The notes below the pieces were generated by a model that was not told the origin of the DNA, did no database searches, and saw only the letters and a list, made by a program, of their open reading frames with translations. Shown here piece after piece: positions 22,586 through 32,935 of a stretch of 64,000 nucleotides of DNA. The stretch comes from Hypericum androsaemum (lineage: Eukaryota; Streptophyta; Magnoliopsida; Malpighiales; Hypericaceae). The DNA is taken from positions 10,097,141-10,161,140 of the forward strand of contig OZ023198.1 in NCBI GenBank assembly GCA_963995505.1. The letters run 5' to 3'. How positions within the stretch are numbered: the stretch's first letter is position 1; each line of letters opens with the position of its first letter. The translations under genes were made by a program, and so were the position numbers.

Positions 22586-25405
22586 TCTCACATGCAGACA
22601 ACAACAGTGGAGTGGAGCGGCAAGAAACCAAGACAGTAACCGGACTAGAGAGAGAAAGTGAACCGTGTAGAACTTTACTATAATAAATTTAGTAAATGTT
22701 GAAAAGCTAAATGTCGAAAAGAAATGCATCCGATAAGATGGTCCAATCTTCAATTTTGACTCAAATTTCCTCAAAGTCCTAATGGTAGTAGAACCATAAA
22801 TCACTTTATCAAAGTAGAACCATAAATCACTTTATCAATCGGTAATAATTGTTCTAATTTAACTAGAGATTTCCAGTTTACTATCATGTGATCCGTTTTG
22901 ACTTGAGCCTTGATTAACAAGTCCAATAGGTATTCGAATACCAACTAGTTTTTTTGTACACTGTGTTAGTTTGGTATCAGAGTCGCGTTTATTAACAGAG
23001 TACGTTGTCCTGTAGTGGGAGAAACAACGCGGATCGCTTGTGTAAGGTGGATTATTTTTGTATCAAGTTCTGTTTGTGTGGGTTATGGCCATCGGCCTAA
23101 GTGTATGTAGTTGTGTGGGTTATGGCCATCGGCCTAAGTGTATGTAGTTGTGTGTCAGTTATTTTGGGTTATAAAATGAACCAGTTATGAAAATCAGACT
23201 CTCTCTTCCTCTAATTATCTCTTAAATTGTTCTTGCAATTGGTTTCGAATTCTTTTTTCTTTCATAGGAATTCCTAGCTACTTGTGTGTGATTCGTAACT
23301 CGTATAATTCTACCTTGTTCTGGAAGGGAGAACTGCTTGCACAACGTCGCGCGCTCTCCCGTGCTCGGAGCCCGGTCCGCCTCTGAGTTGTCTGTCGCGA
23401 CCCTTGTTGCTGGTTACGTTGAAGTTCCTGTGAAATTTGTGCAATTCCTCAAATTAGGGTTTTGATTTGGAAAATTTTGGGATTGATTCGGAAATTGACA
23501 TAAAGTTGAGGGTCGGTTGGTAATTTTCTGGAGTTGAGAAGACTGCTTGGGTATTTGGCAGAGATCGATGACTGACTCGTAATCTGCCAGGAGGACAAAT
23601 TTACTGATTGGTCCCAGAAGGGTTTCGGAAATTACATATTGGTCTTTAATTGTAACGATTGTGCGTGGGAGACCAGCACGCCACACAAAAATGGAGGACA
23701 TTATGGAACATGATGATCTAGGCCAAAGGATCGATAGTTTGGTCGAGGTTCCTTTGGAGGAGGCATTGGAATGACGGATGGATGCAGTGGTTGAGAAGCT
23801 AACCGTGAGGATGGGCGCATTAATGAATCAAAATATCGGACATTGGCAAGAGGAAAACCCAACTACGGATATGGGAGAGTTCGATGAGAATTCGATATCC
23901 AAAATGGAATTCAGGCATGGAGATCATCTGCGACATTGTGAAAGAGGTTTTGCAACGCACGAGGATGATCATCTCCAGGATTCTGGAATAAGAGTTGACA
24001 TACCTGAGTTTCAAAAAAGTATACATGTCGAGAATTGAATTGGTTAACCATGGTTGAGGAGATTTTGGAGTACAAAAGTGTTCCATAGGACAAGCATGTC
24101 CAATTGGTGGCAACACGACTCCTTGGAAGGGCAATAGCCTGATGGCAACTACTCCAAATTGACTCGGAACATGATGGAAAAAGTCAAGATTGTTTCTTAG
24201 AAGAAGATATATAACTAATGCTACGTAAAAACAAGAATGTTAAAAGTGTGAATTTTGGCAAACATCTTAATCATAACAGTATTTTTCCATAGATTTTTAT
24301 ATAACGAAAAATTTGGTCAGTAGTGCTCGTGAGCCCGACAACTGAAAAATCCAATTTCCTGAGAAAATTTGGTGGTCGGGCTCGATTTGTTTCTGGTAGT
24401 TAAATTTTGAGATTGACAAAGCGGTAGTTGTTACGAATAATGAGATTATTTATAAATGTGAAAATTTTATTTATTTATTGTCTTAAAATTTTTACAGTGT
24501 TTTGGGAGCGGGGAGTTCTTTTTCGTTCCTTATTGGGATCTTATTTTCGGGTGTGACTATCTACAATGTATATATTCCTTATATTATTAAAACAAAAGTT
24601 TAACTTATTAAAAAAAAAATTTAACATGATCCCGTTGTTGCTCTCACACAACCCTACTTAAAATTTTTGGTTGTATATGAAAATTTATTACTCAAAACAT
24701 TGTTCAGAAACGCTATGAAACATTTAGAGAGAAGCTTTTAGCTTATAATTAGTAATGCGTACTATTACGACATTGAATAACATGCACTTTTATGGAAGTG
24801 TATTGCCAAAAGATGAATAGCTATATATTCGATTTTACCTGCCAAATAAAATTAATTTAATGCTGATTGCAGTTAAAAATCCCGTCATTATAATAAGAAC
24901 CTCTCATTAAATGGCAGTTAGATAAATGTCTTTTTTTGGTATCCAAAACTGGCAAATTAATTTGTTGGTATATATTTATGTCTTTGCCTCTTGTATCCCA
25001 CACACTTGAATGAGTGAGATGTGAATGCTTACCAACTCATATATTATCAATATTGAAGAAAAATATCACTTTAATAATTTTTTAACTTCAACATGAATAA
25101 ATTTGAGTTGTGCGTTGCTAAATACATGTAAACTAATAAAAAAAATTATATTCAGGTCACAAAAAAATCAATAAATTGAGAAATATCCGGTAACATGTCC
25201 TGATCATACCTATGATATTAAAAAAGAGTCCTATCAATCTCAAAAAAGATAACAAGACATAACTTCTGAAACTCGTCGTTCTTGCGAGACATCAAATCGA
25301 ATTCGAATTCTAAAAATACATCTAATTTGAACTCAATTACAATAGATTTGTGAATGTTTTTATGACAAATGCATACCAACCAAAAAAGTTCAAATGTTGA
25401 ACGAC
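22586..25405. other. Spacer between PIN copies 2 and 3 with retroelement debris
   Basis: Contents: a primer-site-like word TTGGTATCAGAGTCGCG at 22971-22987, which follows an LTR end in copia and gypsy elements; a 37-bp perfect tandem duplication at 23075-23150 (gtgtgggttatggccatcgg...); and near 23700-24040 a short, stop-interrupted frame reading MDAVVEKLTVRMGALMNQN, which looks like the N-terminal coil of a gag protein. The remainder to 25170 is AT-rich with nothing recognisable. From 25175 on, the sequence matches the upstream regions of the other PIN copies. Confidence 0.5.
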
Positions 25406-25413
25406 TATAAATA
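25406..25413 (+). promoter_or_regulatory. TATA box of PIN copy 3
   Basis: TATAAATA lies 78 bases upstream of the ATG at 25491, a reasonable distance for a core promoter with a short leader. The segment is shared with copy 2 but not with copy 1. Confidence 0.5.
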
Positions 25414-25490
25414 TTCTTACTTTTTAGTTTCGTTTTGTTTTACCACTTAAACCAGCACGGCCAAGGTTGTTCAGTTTCCTGCTGTTCCTG

Positions 25491-27256
25491 ATGATAAAGA
25501 CCAAGGACTTCTACCATGTCCTTACAGCCATGGCACCCCTCTATGTGTCGATGGCCTTGGCCTACGCCGCGGTCCGGTGGTGGAAGGTATTGACCCCCGA
25601 GCAATGCGCGGGGGTCAACCGCCTCGTCGCCCTCTTCTCCCTCCCCTTCTACGTCTTCGACTTCATCACTTCGAACGACCCTTATGCCATCAACCGCAGG
25701 TTCCTCCTCTCTGACACCATCCAGAAGGCGCTCGTCCTCGTCGGCCTCCTCGTATGGGAGTTGCTCAGCAGGCGCGACGCCCTCGACTGGGTCCTTACCC
25801 TCTTCTCCCTCGCCACCTTGCCTAACACATTGATCATAGGTATCCCATTGCTGAGTGCAATGTACGGGGAGCCAGCGGCTCCTTTGATGGTCCAGCTCGT
25901 ATTGTTACAAGGCGTTGTTTGGTACACGGTGCTCTTGATCCTTTTCGAGTACCGGGCTGCGAAGATACTCATAACGAAGTCAGTACCTCCTGACGCTGTC
26001 AAGGCCATCTCCTCGTTCCGGGTGGAGTCGGACATCATCTCGCTGAACGACCACGAGTCTTTGTGTGCGGAGATCGAGAGCGCCAACGATGGGACGGTCA
26101 GCGTGGTTGTGAGGAACCTGGCTGGAAGCAAGTCGCGGAGGATGTCGAGCTTCTCCGGGTTGGACTACGAGATCACAGAAGTTCCGGCTCATGCCCATCA
26201 GGTCGATGCACGAAATGTTCCAACTCTCGGACCATGTTTGTCGCGAAATGGTCCGGCCCTGGGAGCAAGAAAGATGGAGCTGGAAGCCGGAGGCGGCGAA
26301 CAAGGAGACAGAAAGAAGATGATGCCTCCAACTAATGTGATCACTTGGGCTATAGTCCGCATGGTGCTGATGAAGATGCTCAAGAATCCGAACATCTGGT
26401 CGAGTCTGTTAGGCCTTGCATGGGCTCTCATCTCATACAAGTACATCTCTCTTCTCATCTGATCTTTCCCTTAGTTGTTTGTCCAGTGTATGTTTCTTGA
26501 TGCCTGCCTGGATCAAGTGGTAAACAGTATATGTCAGAAATTTCGGGATTGAAGTCAAGACCAAGGTTCATTCTGCCACTTACCTTGTTCATATTGCCTT
26601 CCAGGTTCGACGTACGCCTACCTGCGATAATAAGTCAATCGATTAAGACGCTCTCGAATACATGTTCTGCAATGTCTATGTTCAGCCTAGGTACCGATTA
26701 ACATGCGTATCGCCGCTGTGTCGTTACACTTACGATAGTGATCGTGCACGAAAAGAACAGCAGCAATGACTTCTGGTGTCTGATGATGTTGCAGGTTTCT
26801 TTTTAGCTCTTCAACCAAAGCTTATAACTTGTGGGAAACTCATGGCATGCCTTGCAATGGTTACCAGGTTCCTGGCTGGCCCCATTCTTGCTGGTTTAGT
26901 ATCTGCTGCCGTTGGCCTACGCGGCAACCTCCTACGAATTTCCATTGTTCAGGTTCACTCTATTGGCCTAGCTTTTGCTGCAAAATCAAGCTTCCATTTC
27001 ACTGAATGGAGTCAATTCGCTTTTTTCGTGTGTGCAGGCGGCGCTTCCTCAAGCCATTGTCTGCTTTGTATACGCCAAGGAATACGATTCGCAGGCTGAT
27101 ATCCTTAGCACAACGTGAGCTCGTCTTCTCTTCACTTTGTTCCATGTTGTTCCTGATCTCCATTCCTGATCAGCTGAATCCGTTTGCAGGGTCACATTCG
27201 GAATGATCGTAGCGTTGCCTGCAACCATCATATACTACATTTTACTCGAGTTATGA
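25491..27256 (+). CDS. PIN-type auxin efflux carrier, copy 3 (445 aa, 5 exons)
   Basis: Exons 25491-26440, 26605-26690, 26795-26952, 27038-27114 and 27190-27256 join in phase to 446 codons with stop. The product is collinear with copy 1: N-terminal helices with [29 protein letters not shown] and [15 protein letters not shown]; a hydrophilic loop; then [16 protein letters not shown] (from residue about 279), [19 protein letters not shown] and YYILLEL. The loop is about 50 residues shorter than in copy 1, because the deletion removed the region containing the first intron of copy 1. It keeps introns at the SYK|FDV and VQ|AALPQ positions that copy 1 has lost. The final residues are LEL rather than the usual LGL. 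This and copy 1 are the two copies likely to be functional. Confidence 0.9.
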
Positions 27257-27574
27257 TCTCGCATAAGCAATGCAGACAACAACAGTGGAGCAGCAAGAAA
27301 CGAAGACAGTAACCGGACAGGACATACTAATCAGCTATGGTTTAAACTAAAATATATGAAATTTAAGAACGAGAGAGAAAAAATGAACTCTGTATAACGT
27401 ATTCTGCTGAAATTCTAAGTGTCGAGTATATCGAGTCATATCTATACTTCGCACGTAGCATCCGGTGCCCCACAGTGCTCATGTCCAAGCTTCGATCGGA
27501 CTCTTAACTTTCCTAAAGTCGTAACGAACGTGGTGGTAGAACCATCGAGCACTTTGATCAACTATTCCAAGAAC
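27257..27574. other. 3' flank of PIN copy 3
   Basis: Contains the presumed 3' untranslated region, which resembles the flank after copy 2 (gcagacaacaacagtggag in both). No gene is seen. Confidence 0.4.
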
Positions 27575-27890
27575 ACCCGTAAATCACCAGCATCACATAG
27601 ACATTGTGCTGATGGTCATAGAAATTTCTATGACCTCTGCAACTTTTTGCTCCCTGCCAGCTTCTTCACAACCACATGAACCATCTCATTGTTGGCACTC
27701 TCAGCTCTGTGCATAAAGTCTCGTGATCGTTCAGCAAGATGACGTCCGACTTCACCGGGAACTAGGCAATGGCCTTGACAGAAACCGAAGCATCTTTCGT
27801 AATGAGTATCTTTGCAGCTCTGTGCACTTGAGCATGTTGAGGATAATTGTGTTCCAAACTGCTGCATTTACAGTGAGGTACTCCAGAGAT
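27575..27890 (-). pseudogene. Inverted relic of a fourth PIN copy
   Basis: On the minus strand the segment aligns with the middle of the PIN first exon: a VWYT-like stretch, then [18 protein letters not shown], a degraded [15 protein letters not shown] region, and SANNEMVHVVVKKLAGSK, followed by a trace of the [11 protein letters not shown] part of copy 1. Frames change several times. Only about 300 bp remain and the orientation is opposite to the other copies. Confidence 0.8.
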
Positions 27891-28258
27891 AAAAATGATG
27901 ATGGGAGTATCAAAGCTCAGGATAACATTCTTCTGCAGAATGTCGCAGAATCCGGCCGATGTTGGGTGAAAGATTGCCTTGTTAATCTTGCAGACCCGGC
28001 CGAGTGATAAGATTAGAGTGACATGAACGAAAAGCAAGTCATGTACATCCTGTTATCAGTTTTTAGCTGCTGCTCCTGGATTAACGAAGTCACCAGCTTT
28101 GCAAATTGAGAGTTAATGATGCACAATAATCAGTTACCATCTAGTAATTCAACTGCAGACAAGCTGAACCGGAATCAGTTTCGATGTTCTTATGCGCGAA
28201 ACTATACATTTAGATTATACAAACTACTAAAAGAACTAGTAGACACTGAAAAGTTTGC
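27891..28258. other. Spacer between the PIN relic and the PHD gene
   Basis: The first 120 bases hold a minus-strand frame (VCKINKAIFHPTSAGFCDILQK) that could be a further degraded membrane-carrier piece, but I cannot align it to the PIN copies. The rest probably contains the 3' untranslated region of the PHD-finger gene. Confidence 0.35.
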
Positions 28259-31200
28259 CTAGGGCCTAGCAGTGTGATCATCAGATATAGTCTCTTCAGA
28301 TGATGCATCACTTTCGATAACAATCAATTCCGAAGGTTTCTTTGCATTACCGGGCGAACTTCTGCTTGCTTCCAGAGGATTGTGCAAGCCATGAACACTA
28401 GCGGGCAGATGTACCTCGCTTTCCTTTACGCAACCATGTTCGCCATACAATCTAGTCCGTGGCAGAGTGCTAGGCTCGCTGTTATCCAGATGAGAACTGT
28501 TATTAAGCTGCATTCTTAAATGATGAATGCTAGGAAACCCCTGTAAGTGTGCTTCCATTAGACTTGGAGGAGGTGTATTCACAGCTTCTCGGAGCCAGTG
28601 GGGCAAATTGCCTCCAGCAGATGAAGGAAAGAAATTATTTGTTGGCGGGTGATCACACCTCAAGACAGCCTTGCTTCCCAAGTAATCATATGGATCCCGG
28701 ACAAGCATCTCACTTTGAAATTCGGCAAAAGGCGCACTCCTTGTGCAAAGACCATGAACGTAAAGTTGGCCTCTTTCGCTGTGATTCATAGCTGCCTGAT
28801 TCAGCCGTCGTCTCTTCAAGCCACCGCTCGCTCTTCGAGCATATGCCTCCCCTAGTGAGAGTGAAATGTCATCTTTCCCAGTTTCCTTAAATACCCCAGC
28901 TTTCAGGTCCGGGAGGCGATAATTATGAACAGAAGAGAAACTCTGGGATGGAGTACCATGAAACAATTTCATTTGTTCCTCCTCCCATCTCTCGGCCAAG
29001 TCCCTTGCAGTCCTCCATGCTGAAAACTCCAGCCTTGGATCCCTCAACATCGAATGCCAGCTATCCCTTCCATGTCTCCTCACACCTATCCAAAGGGAAT
29101 CTAGCTCTTGTTCTGACCACATAACCGCATGCGAGCTCTCTTGAAGAACACCCTTTGCTTGAAGAGCATTTGCTCGATTTAGAATACTTTCAAGCATCAT
29201 CTTATGCCTAAGCAATGAGGTCGCATGGTTAGACTGGGGTACCGCCTCCCGATAGAGCTCGTTAGGAGTCCAGAACTTTGATGCGGTTGAGCATCCTTCG
29301 GAAGAGAAGTTACTCATTCCATGATCAATTGGCAATGATAGACCTAGATCCAATGAAGAACAGCATGAAGAGGCCTGCTTACTAAGGTTACTTTCTCGCC
29401 CCATCTGAACAGATTTTCTTTCTTCCAAGAAAACAGAACCCATATCTGGTTTCAGACCTGATGAACTGTTGGCGGCTTTCTCTGCTTTGAATAGCTGAAG
29501 ACAATTTCACGGCAACACGAGAAAACACAACTAAGAGGAATTCAAGTTGATTCAAAAATGAGGATGCTAAAACTCTTTGGTACGAAATGTGCACCAAACT
29601 AGGTAAGAAGGGGTGACAACTGTTGCCAGGAGAACAAATGCATGCAAAGAGTGCACTTGCCTGCAGGCATGGCATGTCTGATGAACGATTTGGAGGAAGC
29701 CCAAAAGACATCTTATCATCATATTTTGATCTTCCAGTAAAATTTGAGGATTTGGGTGCAACACTCAGTGATGTTGTTGAGAAGTCAGGCGGATTTTCGT
29801 CATCTCGCTTACTGCCCCCTTTCAAAGTCTCTTTGGGAACTATTTTCTGAGAAATAGCATTGTCGGTTCTGCATGTAGAGTCCACTGAATAGTGGCACAT
29901 GTCTGTAGCAGCACGAATAGATTCCTTCGGGGAACTTTTGTTCAAATCAATGTTACTGTCCAATCTGCCAGATGAATCTGTTACAAAGGCCTTCACAAAT
30001 AAATCAAACGGGACTAAACACCAGAAACTAGGACAAACAATTTTAGAAGGTGAGCAGCATAGGTAGACAGGTGGTACAGAGTATTCGGTTAAGCAGCAGA
30101 TGCATACCGGCAGTAGTAGTAGATAAGTCCAATGGAGTTTTCCTTGCATCTGATGTATTGTGTTGAATCATGGTTTCTTTCTCACTGTCACTTGATAGAA
30201 CCTCCACTTTTAATTCACATTCTTTAGTCTCTGATTCGCCATCCCGACTGTTCTCGGAGTGTCTTTTGCTTGACATACTGATAGATTCTTGTCGTAAATT
30301 ATTGAGCCTACCTTCATCACCCATTGCTTCAGGGTTACACTGACCCAGCGACTCTTTGCCGATATCCAATCTACCATTGGATATGCTCACGGAACCATAC
30401 AATTTTTCAACTTCACATTCCAAACTGCTCCAGATAAACAATGAAGATAGACAACTATTCAGAAGAAGCAAATTAAGAATTAAGAATCTTAAAACATAAG
30501 TGGCAGTACTTCAAAAGAAAGCTTACGTGGATCTTACAGAAGTGGAACTGTGTAGCAAGGGGATTGAATCAAGGTTTTTCTCCTGTGCCAATGAACCGAA
30601 AGTCATTGATTCATAGTAACAGACCAATTTCAGCTACAGAGGCAAGGAAGTCTAAATAACCAAATTTCAGATACGATTCGTAATCTACAGAACACAGCTT
30701 TTCTTATGTTAGCTTCACATATGCCAACATAATCACATGACTATCACCAAGGGAGAATATTTGATATATTTCTCTTCGACTTTATGTTGAACATATATGG
30801 AAAGACTCTAACGAAAGCTTGAAGCAGATAGAGTCAGAAAGAAGCAAATGATCAGGAATCTTCAGTTAACAGAAGTCAGACATGTACACATTTGTATGCA
30901 TGAATAAATTACGGCAGTAGCCTTGAGATCCATGCATCGGGAGGAACTAGGATATGTCAAAGTTGGCGAGTTAACGATTCAGAATTAACACTAGGCATCC
31001 AACAGCTAGTGAATCTCAAGCACCAATCCTAACTATGCTCACTGGAAACAATAGGACTAGTAAAATATCATCATAATTTGTTGCTCATCCAATTAGAAAC
31101 TTCAACGACCATTTCCATGTTAATACTATAAATTTGCTACAAACAAGAATCAGAAAAACGCAAAGAATTCATTAGAAGAAGGTGAAGGCATACTTCAGCT

Positions 31201-32935
31201 TGATTTTGGAAAATTACATGCTCCTTCTCCATATCGTCATTTTTCCGCTTCACAGCTACAGAATGCTCTCCGGAAGAGACCTTATGAGATTCTGCCTCAT
31301 TGAAAGTTACCTTCAAGAAACTATTTTCCTGATGAAGCAAACTAGACTCCGTGTCAATTTCAACATTGTTTTGTTTTCTTTTAAATCTTCGGGTGAAAGT
31401 GATCAGTGGCGTGGTCAGCTTAGTTTGTGAATGCAACTTGTCAGACTGCTCTCCGTCGATGTCAGTATTTGGCAACATCATCGCCCTACTGCTATCTATG
31501 CTGGAAGAAATATTTGAACGGATTATTTCCTTATTGTTCCCTTGAGAACCTTCTTTCAAGACCAGACTTGAATCTACTTGCATATCACAAGTTTTGCTAA
31601 CCAGGGATGTTCCTGGACAAGTGTGTGTGGCTGCATCCTCACCAGAAATGCCCTCCCCGGTAATTTCTGTCACGGGAGATTTACAGGATTCTTTTAGTAT
31701 TAGATGAAAACAATACCCTTTACACAGCTTTATCCTTCCCTTTTACCTGATTCCTGTACATAATGAGATGTTAAAGACACTCCTAGCTTGCAGCCACAGC
31801 TTTGTATTTCTGCACCATTTATGCAAACCGCCTGCATCCATACGAGAGAGAGAGAGGAACACGAGGGAGTTGGCAATGGAATCTAATGAGAAAAATCATG
31901 CTATCAACCAATTGCAGAACCTAGAAAGGATGATCTCTCATTTCTCTCGCCAGGTTAATAAATACAAGTGTCAAATGAAGTACTAATGCGATTGAAATGA
32001 GAAAACTCGTGTCATCAACTAAATGCAGAAGCATAAGCAGACCCTGAATCATCTGATTATCCCTCGTTCAATTAGAAAAAGTACTTTTGAATCAACACAA
32101 TGAGAATGGTACGGTTGATGGCAGTCAACACAGTTCGCTGTGTTCGCTTTTACACCACAAATGAAACATTCCGGGCACCTCTGCATAATGATGAGAAGAA
32201 ACATGGATATCACATAGTGCAGCTTAAAGGCAAGTCTCCAATCATTAAGAAAATCAGAAGGTACTAATTTTAGGAGATACTTAGGCTTATCCCCATGCAT
32301 GAATTACCATGTTTTGACGAATGAAGAAACCACTTACTTCACAGGGAGCCTAGGAGATGCAGCCCGATGTCCAACAATGACATCTATGAGATAAGAAATG
32401 ATATAGGATCTAACACATCAAAAGCATCCGTCTCTATAAAAAAACCTAGAAGAAAAATTCAACAAGCATGTCCATTCATTGGGTGTCTTCCATCCCCATC
32501 AATAGCCATGCCATTACCTCCCTTCAAACTACCAAAAAAGTGTGCACAACAAGTCTTCAACTCGTAGCCACAGATGAAAGGAAAACGGACCGCAGAGAAT
32601 GTAAATCAATCTAATGTCAAAATCTATAGAGTAAGCCATCGTCAGTTTGCTTCAAAACTTACCACTGACAGTGCATGAGAAAAGCTCTAATTTACTGCAA
32701 TAATATAATCACCGAAATTTGGAAGATTGCTTTCGCGTTTGCAACTCACCGGAGAATTAACTTGCTGACTTTCCCGATTCTGGTCAGCAGACATCGCACC
32801 ACCTTTATTCAGTGGGGTAACTGAAGCACCGAATGGGGCTTCACAGAGGGAACCGTCATTCTTATTTCCATCAGATACAATAGAAGTTGCGGGCAGTTTT
32901 CGGTGGTAAGTTAGATACACCTTGCTACTAGCCAT
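28259..32935 (-). CDS. PHD-finger protein with CHR4/PKR1-like C-terminus (930 aa, 8 coding exons)
   Basis: Coding exons (minus): 32935-32750, 32180-32085, 31831-31747, 31690-31194, 30582-30527, 30427-30108, 29977-29661, 29494-28259. They join in phase to 931 codons. Exons 2-3 encode a PHD-like zinc finger (CFIC, CVDC, then CHQPYHSHC), which in plant proteins reads histone tails. The last exon carries an MYB/SANT-like stretch, SEQELDSLWIGVRRHGRDSW then LRDPRLEFS, as well as LPHWLREAVNTPPP and the end ELIVIESDASSEETISDDH. These resemble the C-terminus of the CHD3 remodeller CHR4/PKR1. No chromodomain or SNF2 ATPase lies between, so the protein cannot be a remodelling motor. The intron at 29660-29495 uses a GC donor (CAG|GCAAGT). 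I do not have a firm gene name. Confidence 0.8.
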
